A stretch of 43,513 nt of DNA from Nitrosomonas oligotropha (lineage in GTDB: Bacteria; Pseudomonadota; Gammaproteobacteria; Burkholderiales; Nitrosomonadaceae), in assembly GCF_009833085.1 (NCBI RefSeq), contig NZ_QRBZ01000032.1, positions 1 through 43,513 of the forward strand. The letters run 5' to 3'. Every line of letters begins with the position of its first letter. Positions within the stretch are counted from its first letter, which is position 1. Below the pieces are notes generated by a model that worked only from the letters and a program-made list of their open reading frames with translations, was not told the origin of the DNA and did not search any database. Both the position numbers and the translations under genes were made by a program. Positions 1 through 8,589 of the stretch are shown here, one piece after another.

Positions 1-96
1 CTGGGGACAGTCGATGAACGCATGCTGATATTGATTGATATCGAAAAATTGATGAGCAGCAGCGACATGGGTTTGATTGAACAAAGTTTAAATTAA
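1..96 (+). CDS. cheW: CheW-type chemotaxis coupling protein, C-terminal fragment cut by window edge
   Basis: The first 31 codons in frame, ending in TAA at 94-96, encode the tail of a CheW-like protein. The peptide reads [18 protein letters not shown] followed by SSSDMGLIEQSLN. It is nearly identical to the C-terminus of the complete CheW at 2499-3011 ([18 protein letters not shown]...). CheW links chemoreceptors to the CheA kinase. The gene stops 43 bases before the first MCP, so it is the first half of the first of two cheW-mcp modules. The 5' part lies outside the window. Confidence 0.9.
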   Translation: MGTVDERMLILIDIEKLMSSSDMGLIEQSLN

Positions 97-139
97 GAGA
101 AAGGTGCAGTGCCATGAGAAATAAATTTGAAAGGAGATC

Positions 140-1864
140 ATGATGAATAACATGACAATAAAGGCCCGTCTGGTATCTGTCATCGGTATGTTGTCGATCT
201 TACTCGTAAGTATCGGTGTCTTAGGTTTGTATGGCATCAATCAATCCAATGCCGGATTGAAGTCCGTCTATGAAGACCGTACTGTGACCGCGGTGCAGTT
301 AGGGAAAATTCTGGATGTCTGGTATCAAGTGCGCAAGAATGCGGAAGATGCTGTTGAATCGAAAAATATCGAGACTTCGAAAAAACTGGCGGAAGAGGTG
401 AACCGGTTGGTGAAACAAAACGAAGGGGTTTGGGCGCAATATCTGAAGACTGAATTAACGCCGGAAGAAGAGCTATTGACTCGGACGAAAAGCGAGCAGC
501 ATATCCAGTACGTGAATTCCATTAATCAAACCCTGAAGTTGGCGATAGCGGGGGATTTTGACGCCGCAACGAAAAATCTGACAGCGGATTCAGTGCAAAA
601 ATTTAATGCGCTTAGAAACACTGTGTTTACCCTGTTTGATTTACAAGGGACAGTCGCTGAGCAGGAATACGAGATTGCGCAAGATCATTACGAGAGTATT
701 TTTGTAATGTCGTCTGCGGCAATGATATTGGGTGTTTCATTGGCGATTATCATCGGGTTATTGTTGATCCGGGCGATTGTGAATCCTTTAAACGAAGCCA
801 TTGCTGTGGCAAATGCCGTGGCATCCGGTGATCTGACCAGCCGTATTGAGGTCAACTCAACCAATGAAACCGGGCGTTTGCTGCAAGCATTGAGAACGAT
901 GAATGATAGTCTGGTGGATTTGGTGGGTAAGGTGCGGATGGGAACCGATCAGATCTCAACGGTATCCGGCGAAATTGCTTCCGGTAACTCGGATTTGAGC
1001 CAACGGACCGAAGAGCAAGCATCCAGCCTGGAAGAAACCGCATCGTCAATGGAAGAACTAACCTCCACTGTGAAACAAAATGCAGACAATGCCCGTCAAG
1101 CGAATCAACTGGCGACAGGTGCATCCGAAGTCGCGATGAAAGGCGGTGCAGTGATTGGTCAAGTGGTGCAAACCATGAGTTCGATCAACGATAGCTCCAA
1201 AAAGATTGTTGATATTATCAGCGTAATCGACGGCATTGCCTTTCAAACCAATATATTGGCTCTCAATGCTGCGGTCGAAGCAGCGCGTGCTGGAGAACAA
1301 GGACGTGGCTTTGCCGTAGTGGCGACAGAAGTGCGCACGTTGGCGCAACGCTCAGCGGCAGCGGCAAAAGAAATCAAGGAGCTGATTAGTGACTCGGTGG
1401 CGAAAGTGGAAGATGGCACGCGTCTAGTGGATGAAGCGGGTACCACGATGGATGAAATTGTCAACGCAGTCAAACGTGTCACCGATATCATGAGCGAAAT
1501 CTCCGCGGCATCGCAAGAACAAAGCTCCGGTATCGAACAAGTTAACCAAGCTGTGACGCAAATGGATGAAGTCACACAACAAAACGCTACCTTGGTGGAA
1601 CAAGCTGCTGCTGCGGCAGAATCCATGCAAGAACAGGCGCAAGCATTAATTCATGCGGTAAGCAGCTTCAGGCTATCCGGCAGTTACTCAGCACCAGCGA
1701 CGGTTAAAAGAAGTAATCGCGCAACTGCGGTTACCAAGCTGCCGAATCGCGGTCCTTCGACAAGAAGAGCGGCGGTAAAATCCGAACCGGATGTTAGGAC
1801 GTTACCCGAACAACCGCGCAAGGTTGCTGCCGGGGGCGGTGATGATAATTGGGAAGAGTTCTAA
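140..1864 (+). CDS. Methyl-accepting chemotaxis protein (module 1)
   Basis: Transmembrane chemoreceptor that senses a ligand in the periplasm and controls CheA through CheW. Domains seen: TM1 at about residues 11-31, a periplasmic helical sensor of the four-helix-bundle type (about 35-187), TM2 (189-211), HAMP (212-264) and a long coiled-coil signalling domain. The highly conserved hairpin tip lies at 365-400 ([20 protein letters not shown]). After a flexible linker the protein ends in NWEEF, the pentapeptide type that tethers the CheR/CheB adaptation enzymes. Two ATGs are adjacent (140 and 143). AAGGAG at 131-136 suits 143 slightly better, but alignment with the second MCP supports 140. The ligand cannot be inferred. 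It is 574 aa and lies just downstream of a cheW. Confidence 0.93.
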   Translation: MMNNMTIKARLVSVIGMLSILLVSIGVLGLYGINQSNAGLKSVYEDRTVTAVQLGKILDVWYQVRKNAEDAVESKNIETSKKLAEEVNRLVKQNEGVWAQYLKTELTPEEELLTRTKSEQHIQYVNSINQTLKLAIAGDFDAATKNLTADSVQKFNALRNTVFTLFDLQGTVAEQEYEIAQDHYESIFVMSSAAMILGVSLAIIIGLLLIRAIVNPLNEAIAVANAVASGDLTSRIEVNSTNETGRLLQALRTMNDSLVDLVGKVRMGTDQISTVSGEIASGNSDLSQRTEEQASSLEETASSMEELTSTVKQNADNARQANQLATGASEVAMKGGAVIGQVVQTMSSINDSSKKIVDIISVIDGIAFQTNILALNAAVEAARAGEQGRGFAVVATEVRTLAQRSAAAAKEIKELISDSVAKVEDGTRLVDEAGTTMDEIVNAVKRVTDIMSEISAASQEQSSGIEQVNQAVTQMDEVTQQNATLVEQAAAAAESMQEQAQALIHAVSSFRLSGSYSAPATVKRSNRATAVTKLPNRGPSTRRAAVKSEPDVRTLPEQPRKVAAGGGDDNWEEF

Positions 1865-1884
1865 AATTTTCTGAGTAGTTTCAT

Positions 1885-1917
1885 AACACCATCCGGATTT
1901 CCGGGTGGTGTTTTTTT
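1885..1917 (+). terminator. Rho-independent terminator after MCP 1
   Basis: A 12-bp stem (AACACCATCCGG with CCGGGTGGTGTT, one G-T pair) and an ATTT loop are followed directly by a T run (1911-1917). It lies 20 bases after the MCP stop and is a textbook intrinsic terminator, so the two cheW-mcp modules are probably separate transcripts. Confidence 0.9.
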
Positions 1918-1998
1918 ATTCAAACGCAATCTTTTGAAAAAAACGGTAGCGCTTGACAGTTATTTTTCACCATCAAGCGGTCTTTTCAGATCTAATTT

Positions 1999-2237
1999 TC
2001 AGCAATAGTTATTAAGTTGTGTGCCTTTCGGGTGCCAGTGAATAGAGCCATAACATAATCCACGCAATCCACAGCATTCAGTTTCAGGGCATGGTTGGTT
2101 TTTGATCAGCCATTTCTCTTCATGGGCCGCATAGGCCTGTTTCCATTGATACAAGGCATCTCTTCGCGCTTGTAAATTCAGCAGTAACCCCGGCAGTTCT
2201 ATTGCTCAGAACTGTTCGGCGGAATCGTAATGTTCAT
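1999..2237 (-). pseudogene. Small cysteine-containing protein broken by one frameshift
   Basis: Reading the minus strand from an ATG at 2237 gives MNITIPPNSSEQ and then TAG. Shifting by -1 at that point opens a frame that runs to a TGA at 1999-2001, with the segments LLLNLQARRDALYQWKQAYA, CPETECCGLRGLCYG and HWHPKGTQLNNYC. The total is 239 nt, one short of 80 codons, as expected for a single-base deletion or a sequencing error. The second half has normal protein character and a cysteine cluster (C-x4-CC-x5-C) that could bind metal. I do not recognise the family. No strong ribosome site precedes the ATG. Alternatives are two unrelated frames, or a shorter protein started at an internal CTG/TTG. 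It is the only sign of a gene in the 634-base gap between MCP 1 and cheW. Confidence 0.5.
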
Positions 2238-2385
2238 GATTTTTGTGGTGTTATCGGAATGGAATTTTGGGTAAGTAAGACAATTCCTGCAAGATCATGC
2301 CATTAATTCTTAATATAAAAGAAGAATCGACCGGCAAAATATATAGATTTGAATTCCGTAAGAATGAACTGCATTTTATGAAATA

Positions 2386-2446
2386 GAAGAATCTATGAAA
2401 ATTAAGAAGTTTATGAAGAAATCTTAATGAAGAATCGATGAAAATT
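2386..2446 (+). repeat. AT-rich direct repeat upstream of cheW
   Basis: Two 18-base copies, GAAGAATCTATGAAAATT at 2386-2403 and GAAGAATCGATGAAAATT at 2429-2446, differ at one base and start 43 bases apart. They lie 50-110 bases before the cheW start, in the promoter-proximal leader. They could be a regulator site pair or a chance duplication in AT-rich DNA. No convincing flagellar sigma28 promoter was seen nearby. Confidence 0.5.
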
Positions 2447-2498
2447 TATTCATGATCGATTGATCCAGTTTTTAGATAGTACATAGAGGAGCATAAAC

Positions 2499-3011
2499 AT
2501 GTTGCAGGAACAAGCGGTTAATGGGTCTATTGAATCACCCGGTTCAGCGGTTAAACACATGATCAATGAATTCCTGACCTTCCGCTTGGGTAGTGAAGAA
2601 TACGGAATCGAGATACTCAAAGTTCAAGAAATCAGAGGATACGATTCTGTTACGCAAATCGCGAATGCTCCGGATTTTATTAAAGGGGTTGTGAATCTGC
2701 GGGGAATTATTGTCCCGATCCTCGATATGCGGATCAAATTCAGGCTGAATTGTGTGGAATACAATCAATTCACCGTGGTTATTATTTTAAATGTCGCCGG
2801 GCGAGTCATGGGGATTGTGGTGGATGGCGTGTCGGATGTGATTGAACTAGAAGCCAATCAAGTCCGGCCCGCGCCTGAATTTGGCACCGCGATCGATACC
2901 GAATATATCACCGGATTGGGAACTGTTGCGGATCGGATGCTGATATTAATCGATATCGAAAAACTGATGAGTAATAGCGATATGGGTTTGCTTGAACGAA
3001 GTATAGGTTGA
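2499..3011 (+). CDS. cheW: CheW-type chemotaxis coupling protein (module 2)
   Basis: Cytoplasmic adaptor that docks CheA to chemoreceptor tips. The 170-aa product is one CheW domain (about residues 23-165). It includes the characteristic [16 protein letters not shown] segment (about 64-79) and the [12 protein letters not shown] strand. AGAGGAG at 2485-2491, seven bases before the ATG, fixes the start. The C-terminus nearly repeats that of the partial CheW at the window start, so the two are close paralogues. The next gene, an MCP, follows after 43 bases and is probably co-transcribed. Confidence 0.93.
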   Translation: MLQEQAVNGSIESPGSAVKHMINEFLTFRLGSEEYGIEILKVQEIRGYDSVTQIANAPDFIKGVVNLRGIIVPILDMRIKFRLNCVEYNQFTVVIILNVAGRVMGIVVDGVSDVIELEANQVRPAPEFGTAIDTEYITGLGTVADRMLILIDIEKLMSNSDMGLLERSIG

Positions 3012-3054
3012 TAGGTAAGGTAATTTTTAATAGTGAGACTTTAAGGAGGCACCA

Positions 3055-4779
3055 GTGTTTAATAACTTAACAATAAAATCGCGATTAGTGTTTGTAATAA
3101 GTTTGTTGTCGATATTGCTGGCCGGTATCGGTGGTTTAGGTATCTATGGGCTAAATCAAACAAATGATGCTTTCAGAGGAGTCTATGAGGATCGCGCTGT
3201 GCCCCTTGGGCATCTGGGGCTGGTTATTGACCGGATGCAACGTACGCGTTTGAATGCCGTATTGTCCGCTTATACGCGTAAGCCTGAGGTGGTAAAAGAA
3301 CGGCAGGCAATGACTGATCAACGGGATGCCGAAATTGCCACAGCTTGGCAAAAATACTTGGCAACCAATTTGACGCCGGAAGAAAAAACACTGATAGAAA
3401 ACTTTAATCACGAATGGAAAGCCTATACGGAAGCTCGAAATCATACAATGGTCTTGGCAGCGGCCGGGGATTATGATGCGGCGATTGTGAATGCTATTAA
3501 TGCAACGCCTAAATTTGATGGGGCGCATGCAACCATGTTCAAATTGATCGATCTTCAGCGTGATGAAGGTGCCAAGGAATACAAGGCGTCGCAAGATAAC
3601 TACGAGAATATCTTTATCACCAGTGTGGTGGTGATTACATTAGGAATACTGCTGGCTGTAATAATTGGTTTACTACTGATACGCGCAATTATCGGACCGT
3701 TGAATGAAGCCGTCGCGGTGGCAAATGCAGTTGCCGCCGGTGATCTGACCAGCCGCATTGAAGTCAATTCAAACAACGAAACCGGACGGTTGTTGCAAGC
3801 ACTGAAAACCATGAATGACAATCTGGCGGATCTGGTGAGTAAAGTGCGTGCAGGGACAGATCAAATCTCAACGGCTTCCGGTGAGATTGCTTCCGGCAAT
3901 TCGGATCTGAGCCAACGTACCGAAGAACAAGCATCCAGCCTGGAGGAAACCGCATCTTCCATGGAAGAGCTCACTTCCACAGTTAGACAAAACGCCGATA
4001 ATGCTCGTCAAGCCAATCAGCTGGCAGCAGGTGCTTCCGAGGTTGCCGTGAAAGGGGGAGCAGTGGTCGGTCAGGTTGTGCAAACCATGAGTTCGATCAA
4101 TGAAAGCTCGAAGAAAATTGTCGACATCATCAGCGTCATCGACGGCATCGCCTTCCAAACCAACATTCTGGCGCTGAATGCAGCAGTGGAAGCAGCGCGG
4201 GCGGGTGAACAAGGGCGTGGATTTGCCGTGGTGGCGACGGAAGTGCGCACCTTGGCGCAACGCTCAGCGGCAGCGGCTAAAGAGATCAAGGAATTGATCA
4301 GTGACTCGGTCGCCAAAGTGGAAGATGGTTCTCGCCTGGTCGATGAAGCAGGTTCAACGATGGATGAGATCGTCAGTGCTGTGAAACGTGTGACGGATAT
4401 TATGGCGGAGATCTCCGCTGCATCGCAGGAGCAAAGCTCGGGTATTGAACAAGTGAACCAAGCCGTCACGCAGATGGATGAAGTAACGCAGCAAAATGCA
4501 GCATTGGTGGAAGAAGCCGCTGCTGCTGCCGAGTCCATGCAAGACCAAGCGCACGCCTTGACGCAGGCAGTCAGCACCTTCAAGTTATCGCATGGTAGCA
4601 GCAGTGCCCTAGCCACACCGGTTAGAAGAAGCAATCGAGCGGCGCCGGTTGCCAAACTGCCTAATCGCGGATCTGCCACCAAGAAGATTGCAGCCAATTC
4701 CAATTCGAGCGCAACAGCACTGGAAGCTCAACCGCGCAAGGTTGCCGCGGGCGGTGGCGGTGACTGGGAAGAGTTCTAA
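3055..4779 (+). CDS. Methyl-accepting chemotaxis protein (module 2)
   Basis: Paralogue of the MCP at 140-1864, with the same 574-aa length and layout: TM1, periplasmic helical sensor, TM2 (about 189-210), HAMP and signalling domain with [20 protein letters not shown], ending in DWEEF. From HAMP to the linker the proteins are almost the same, with many synonymous DNA differences. The sensor regions (about 45-185) are clearly divergent, with [12 protein letters not shown] here against YEDRTVTAVQLG in the first. This suggests different ligands feeding one kinase. The start is GTG at 3055, supported by AAGGAGG at 3043-3049. It follows cheW by 43 bases, the same spacing as in module 1. Confidence 0.93.
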   Translation: MFNNLTIKSRLVFVISLLSILLAGIGGLGIYGLNQTNDAFRGVYEDRAVPLGHLGLVIDRMQRTRLNAVLSAYTRKPEVVKERQAMTDQRDAEIATAWQKYLATNLTPEEKTLIENFNHEWKAYTEARNHTMVLAAAGDYDAAIVNAINATPKFDGAHATMFKLIDLQRDEGAKEYKASQDNYENIFITSVVVITLGILLAVIIGLLLIRAIIGPLNEAVAVANAVAAGDLTSRIEVNSNNETGRLLQALKTMNDNLADLVSKVRAGTDQISTASGEIASGNSDLSQRTEEQASSLEETASSMEELTSTVRQNADNARQANQLAAGASEVAVKGGAVVGQVVQTMSSINESSKKIVDIISVIDGIAFQTNILALNAAVEAARAGEQGRGFAVVATEVRTLAQRSAAAAKEIKELISDSVAKVEDGSRLVDEAGSTMDEIVSAVKRVTDIMAEISAASQEQSSGIEQVNQAVTQMDEVTQQNAALVEEAAAAAESMQDQAHALTQAVSTFKLSHGSSSALATPVRRSNRAAPVAKLPNRGSATKKIAANSNSSATALEAQPRKVAAGGGGDWEEF

Positions 4780-4786
4780 GCCTTAG

Positions 4787-4822
4787 CGCAAGAGTGCTGC
4801 TGTGCAAGGCGGCGCTCTTGCG
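4787..4822 (+). terminator. Stem-loop after MCP 2, probable terminator
   Basis: An 11-bp stem (CGCAAGAGTGC with GCGCTCTTGCG, one G-T pair) starts 8 bases after the MCP stop. Only a weak T-rich tail follows, so it may be an imperfect terminator or a 3' stabilising hairpin. Confidence 0.6.
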
Positions 4823-4895
4823 TGTTATCTGTAGTGTAGTAATCGCAATCCGATCTGAAAGATCAATCCCTTCTAAAAACAATATCTCCTTGCGT

Positions 4896-4954
4896 TGCGC
4901 TGATTGGCGAACCAGTCAGCGCATTCTGTTTCACATTCACGCTCCGCAGAATGC
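4896..4954. other. Two overlapping, mutually exclusive stem-loops in non-coding DNA
   Basis: Stem A (4896-4923) pairs TGCGCTGA with TCAGCGCA. After one T-G pair it continues with TGG/CCA around a CGAA loop. Stem B pairs GCATTCTG (4921-4928) with CAGAATGC (4947-4954). They share bases 4921-4923, so they compete in part. The site is 470-530 bases before the carboxypeptidase start and about 80 bases after the chemotaxis block. It may be a terminator pair or an RNA switch-like structure; no T run follows stem B. Confidence 0.5.
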
Positions 4955-5426
4955 CGCATATTCCACTGGTTAAGTCACGGCTAGTGTGTTTTTCTGTCAG
5001 TAATTAGTATTTTTGAATCAATGTGATAGCACTTATAGTGCCTTGGTTTTTTACCGGCCTGTTATTGCCACGAATACTATGCTTTTCTTGCCAGGATTAT
5101 TCATTCTGAAACCTGAGAAGCGCAATTACCGGGCATTTAACATCGCATCGACGCATAAAATACTTTGTAGATAGAGGGAAATATGCTATTTATTACTCAA
5201 TATAGAACTGCGCTGCTCCAGTAAAATGTGCAGATAAGAAATTACGCCACGGAGATTTTTAAGTCATCGATATATGATCAGCAAAATAAATAATAAAAAA
5301 GCAGCTATCAATGGATATTTATCAGTTTTTCAGCAAGCGGGAGAAGCGTTGATCCGGAATGTGAGAACTTCATACCGGTCACTTAATTTTCTTGCTATGG
5401 GCAGGCTTTCAAAAGGAGTGGATCGT
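4955..5426. other. Non-coding stretch before the carboxypeptidase
   Basis: AT-rich leader with no convincing long gene. The open frame extends upstream of the chosen carboxypeptidase start to an ATG at 5274, but those 51 extra codons precede the signal peptide and look non-native. A 13-codon frame (5183-5224), preceded by AGAGGGAA and encoding MLFITQYRTALLQ, could be a leader peptide but may be chance. No clear sigma70 promoter was found. Confidence 0.4.
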
Positions 5427-6671
5427 ATGGCGATAGCGGAGCGTACAGAAGTGAAAGTTTTTTTTGTTCTCGTGGTGCTATTTGCTCTGGTGAGTCCGGC
5501 GCAAGCGAATCCGCGCTCCGCAGCCATCGTAATCGATGCGAGTACCGGCGCTGTACTGCATGAATCCAATGCGGATGCCAGCCGCTATCCGGCTTCACTG
5601 ACGAAAATGATGACGCTTTATTTGTTGTTTGAAGCGATCGAGCAACACAAAATGACGCTCGATTCCCGCATGCCGGTGTCTGCGCATGCGGCATCCATGC
5701 CATCAACGAACATCGGTTTGCGCGCCGGGGATAGCATCAGTGTGCGCGAAGCGATTCCGGCGTTGATTGTGCGTTCAGCAAACGATGTGGCGGCGGTGGT
5801 GGCGGAAGCTTTGGGTGCCAGTGAAACGAATTTTGGCCGCATGATGACAGAGAAAGCGCATAAGCTGGGTATGCATTCCACTACCTTTCGCAATGCTTCG
5901 GGTCTGCCCAATCCTGAGCAAAAGACAACGGCACGGGATATGGTTACCCTCTCCGCCCGTCTGATCAAGGATTTTCCTAAGTATTATCATTATTTCTCCA
6001 CGCAGTCGTTCAGCCACAAAGGCACCACATATAAGAGTCACAACCGCATGGTACGGAATACGCCGGGCGTGGACGGCTTAAAAACCGGGTTTATCCGGGC
6101 GTCCGGTTTCAATGTGGCTACTTCCGCCAAGCGCGGCAATCGTCGCGTGGTTGCTGTGGTGATGGGAGGAAACACTGCGGTGGCGCGCGATCAACATATG
6201 GCGCAATTGCTGGAGCGCAGCTTTAATCAGGGCGCGGCTCAATTAGCCAGCAATACCGCTGATAGCCGAGCCGTATCAGCAACACCGCTCAGCGAGCGGA
6301 AAGAGAAAGCCAGAGCCCAAGCTCCGCTTCCCCAATCGGCTCCGGCTGCTGAGAAAAAAACCGAACCTGTAGTACAACAGCTGACCGCCAAATCGTCAGC
6401 CAGTCCGCAATCTCAGCCGCAGAAAGCCGCTATGCTGCCGAACGACGGCTGGGCGGTGCAGATCGGTTCTTACCAAGAATCGAACCGGGCGCGCGCGCAA
6501 GCGCAGGTTGCCGCGCGCTTGATACCAGGCGAAGTGGTCATCACCGAAGTGGAAGTCAGTAATCGCAAATTGTACCGGGCGCGTCTGGTAGGTTTGCAAG
6601 AAAATCAAGCGCGAACGGCCTGTCAGAGTCTGGTCCGGCAGGGAATGGGATGTCTTGTGGTGCGATCGTAA
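5427..6671 (+). CDS. D-alanyl-D-alanine carboxypeptidase (peptidase S11) with C-terminal SPOR domain
   Basis: Low-molecular-weight penicillin-binding protein that trims the terminal D-Ala from peptidoglycan stem peptides in the periplasm. The start at ATG 5427 is chosen because AAAAGGAG (5411-5418) precedes it and the protein then opens with a signal peptide ending SPAQA at residue 27. In this 414-aa numbering all three active-site motifs are present: S57-L-T-K60, S117-A-N119 and K219-T-G221. A Pro/Ala/Gln-rich linker (about 280-335) leads to a SPOR domain (341-414, starting GWAVQIGSYQ). SPOR domains bind denuded glycan at division septa, so septal targeting is inferred. The C-terminal amphipathic membrane anchor of E. 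coli PBP5-type enzymes is not seen. Confidence 0.92.
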   Translation: MAIAERTEVKVFFVLVVLFALVSPAQANPRSAAIVIDASTGAVLHESNADASRYPASLTKMMTLYLLFEAIEQHKMTLDSRMPVSAHAASMPSTNIGLRAGDSISVREAIPALIVRSANDVAAVVAEALGASETNFGRMMTEKAHKLGMHSTTFRNASGLPNPEQKTTARDMVTLSARLIKDFPKYYHYFSTQSFSHKGTTYKSHNRMVRNTPGVDGLKTGFIRASGFNVATSAKRGNRRVVAVVMGGNTAVARDQHMAQLLERSFNQGAAQLASNTADSRAVSATPLSERKEKARAQAPLPQSAPAAEKKTEPVVQQLTAKSSASPQSQPQKAAMLPNDGWAVQIGSYQESNRARAQAQVAARLIPGEVVITEVEVSNRKLYRARLVGLQENQARTACQSLVRQGMGCLVVRS

Positions 6672-6923
6672 GGTTCCTATAAAGCAAATTTTCCCATCGA
6701 ATTGGCTGGACAACAGCGGAAACCGAATGTCATTGGGTGCCGGTAAAATTTGTGCTACTCTACTCCTGTCATTACTATTTGATTTTAGGTATTAAAGTAC
6801 CCGAAAGCAGGACAAATCACCTAGATGAAATAGTACGGACTTCCCTTATTCAAGGGACTCTTTAAGCTTATGATCATTCACCAAATATAAGAATAATTTA
6901 CCTTTGATCGACAGGAGAACAAA

Positions 6924-7958
6924 ATGAAAACGAAATTGGTTACGTCATTATCAGTAATAGGAAGTCTCGCATTGCTGTGGACCGGCAATGCACTTGCAGT
7001 CAGCTTCAGTACTTTTGTTGGCAGTACAGGCGGTTCGCCCATCGGATTTGCCTATGCGGGCAATAAATTCGTAGGCTCGAATTATTTTAACAATCAACTC
7101 TATCAAACGGATCTCAGCGGCGGTAGTCTTCAGCCTTTCGGAGCGCCGCTACCTATCAGCAGTGGCAGCATCGGTGAAATATACGTTTCCAGTTCCTTGG
7201 GACTGGGCGGGTTCGGGTCAAGTGGAGCGCGTGATATATTTGCCGGATCAGAAGCGGCAGGCAATGTTTACCGTTTCTCTAACGACGGATCAACGCAATC
7301 GCTGTTTGCCACCGGATTGAGCGGGGATGTTCGCGGGATCGCTTTTGATCCTTACGGCAACTACGGTTTCAATATGGTGGTGACAACACAGACAGGTAAT
7401 GTATATCGAGTCGACAGCACGGGTTCCGCCACTCTATTAGCCAATGTCGGTGCAGATGCGGAAGGTTTGGATTTCACACCCCAGGCATTCGGCGATATTC
7501 CAGCGCATACATTGGTCGTTGTGTCGGAAGGTACCGGACGGTTGACAGCCATTTCGCCCGATGGCACGGAGAAAGACTTGGGATTGCACTTCGGCACACC
7601 CGAAATGCTGAGCTTTGTGCCCTTAAACTTGGGTGACAGCGGTAATCCGCTGGAGGGTTTTTATGCGGCGAATTATCCGGCCAATGTAATTAAAGCCGGA
7701 GCAAGCGAGTTCTCGGCCTACAAAGGTGACGCAGTGATTACCGATGAAAGCAATCACAACATGTACCATATATTTTGGGATAGTGCGGCCGGAGCATTTA
7801 GCACCAGTATTATCGGTACTTTCCCGAGTCAACCGGAAGATGGAATTTTCCTGACTTCCGCAATCTTGACCCCGGTGCCGGAACCTGAATCCTATGCGAT
7901 GTTATTGGCAGGGTTGGGTTTATTAGGATTCATGGCGCGCCGCCGTAAGATTTCTTAA
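6924..7958 (+). CDS. PEP-CTERM sorted exported protein, propeller-like repeats
   Basis: Exported protein of 344 aa. It has an N-terminal signal peptide (about 1-25, ending GNALA) and a C-terminal PEP-CTERM signal (318-344): VPEPESYAMLLAGLG, a hydrophobic stretch, then the basic tail ARRRK. In known systems this tail is recognised by an exosortase (EpsH/XrtB type), usually in exopolysaccharide-producing bacteria. No exosortase gene lies in this window. The mature part has repeated segments such as GIAFDPYGN, GNVYRVDSTG and LTAISPDGTE, suggesting a beta-propeller (NHL/SMP-30-like) fold, though no catalytic role can be assigned. The SD is ACAGGAG, seven bases before the ATG. A strong terminator follows. 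Confidence 0.88.
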   Translation: MKTKLVTSLSVIGSLALLWTGNALAVSFSTFVGSTGGSPIGFAYAGNKFVGSNYFNNQLYQTDLSGGSLQPFGAPLPISSGSIGEIYVSSSLGLGGFGSSGARDIFAGSEAAGNVYRFSNDGSTQSLFATGLSGDVRGIAFDPYGNYGFNMVVTTQTGNVYRVDSTGSATLLANVGADAEGLDFTPQAFGDIPAHTLVVVSEGTGRLTAISPDGTEKDLGLHFGTPEMLSFVPLNLGDSGNPLEGFYAANYPANVIKAGASEFSAYKGDAVITDESNHNMYHIFWDSAAGAFSTSIIGTFPSQPEDGIFLTSAILTPVPEPESYAMLLAGLGLLGFMARRRKIS

Positions 7959-7976
7959 AGGAAATTCTGTTGCGGA

Positions 7977-8007
7977 AATTAGAGGAGCTTAGGCTCCTCT
8001 AATTTTT
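7977..8007 (+). terminator. Intrinsic terminator between convergent genes
   Basis: A perfect 12-bp stem (AATTAGAGGAGC with GCTCCTCTAATT), a TTAG loop and T5 at 8003-8007 form this site. It terminates the PEP-CTERM gene. Its symmetry may also give weak termination for the convergent FecR gene, whose stop codon (8006-8008) lies on its edge. Confidence 0.92.
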
Positions 8008-8557
8008 ACTGCGGTAGAGAGCGCCAAGGCGCAACGTCACGTTCTGTAATCAACCGGTGTTTACTGATACTGGTGTCATCGAAATCAGCTTGTTCAAGCG
8101 CGTTGATCTGATAAGTTCCTGATGCGACCTGGATCTTAATATGTCCGTCCGCGACTGCAATATGGCTGCTGCCATCCTTATGCATCTCAATGCTGAAGCG
8201 AGTGCCGAAATCCTTGATGATGGCATTGCCGACTTTGACTTCCAGTTGATTGGTAGTATCTTTTTTGATATCGAAATAAACATTTCCCTTGAATAGTTCC
8301 ACTTGTAGCGGCTGACTTTCTTTTACCGCGACCGAACTGCGCGTATCGAGCGCCATGTTGATACCGGGTGCTATCGCAGTGGTCAGAGTATCCTCGGATT
8401 TTGTTTCATAAAAACGGATGCTATGCGGCTTGCCAAAATGCCACGTCATCAATCCCAGCAGTATGCAAATACTCATGATTGCACTGTGTATGAGAAAACG
8501 CCGCCAACTGAAAACAAAAGTGAATGGCTGTATAACCGGTGGTTCAGGTTCCTGCAT
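8006..8557 (-). CDS. FecR-domain single-pass membrane protein, orphan
   Basis: 183-aa protein with one membrane helix (about 19-40) and a periplasmic FecR domain (about 55-165). The domain core is recognisable in VELFKGNVYFDIKKD, VKVGNAIIKDFGTRFSIEM and VADGHIKIQV. FecR proteins normally carry a cytoplasmic N-terminal segment that controls an ECF sigma factor. Here only about 18 residues precede the helix, and no sigma factor or TonB receptor gene adjoins it. It may therefore act in cell-surface sensing or assembly instead. No clear SD precedes the ATG, but a good promoter lies 33-62 bases upstream. It is separated from the giant-protein operon by about 190 bases and convergent with the PEP-CTERM gene. 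Confidence 0.75.
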   Translation of the reverse strand: MQEPEPPVIQPFTFVFSWRRFLIHSAIMSICILLGLMTWHFGKPHSIRFYETKSEDTLTTAIAPGINMALDTRSSVAVKESQPLQVELFKGNVYFDIKKDTTNQLEVKVGNAIIKDFGTRFSIEMHKDGSSHIAVADGHIKIQVASGTYQINALEQADFDDTSISKHRLITERDVAPWRSLPQ

Positions 8558-8589
8558 TTTGTTTTAGCGAAGAAAAAATGAAAGGGGAA

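Noticed and set aside
1950..1979. Inverted repeat CGCTTGA/TCAAGCG after the MCP 1 terminator
   Set aside because: A seven-base stem with a 16-base loop and no T run, downstream of an already good terminator. It gives no support for a separate function.
5274..5426. Longer N-terminus for the D,D-carboxypeptidase starting at ATG 5274
   Set aside because: It would place 51 residues before an obvious signal peptide. The ATG at 5427 has a good ribosome site and directly precedes the signal peptide.
6742..6755. Possible sigma54 promoter (GG-N10-GC) before the PEP-CTERM gene
   Set aside because: Only the invariant GG and GC match. The rest of the -24 box is poor, so it is no better than chance, although sigma54 control of PEP-CTERM genes is known in other bacteria.
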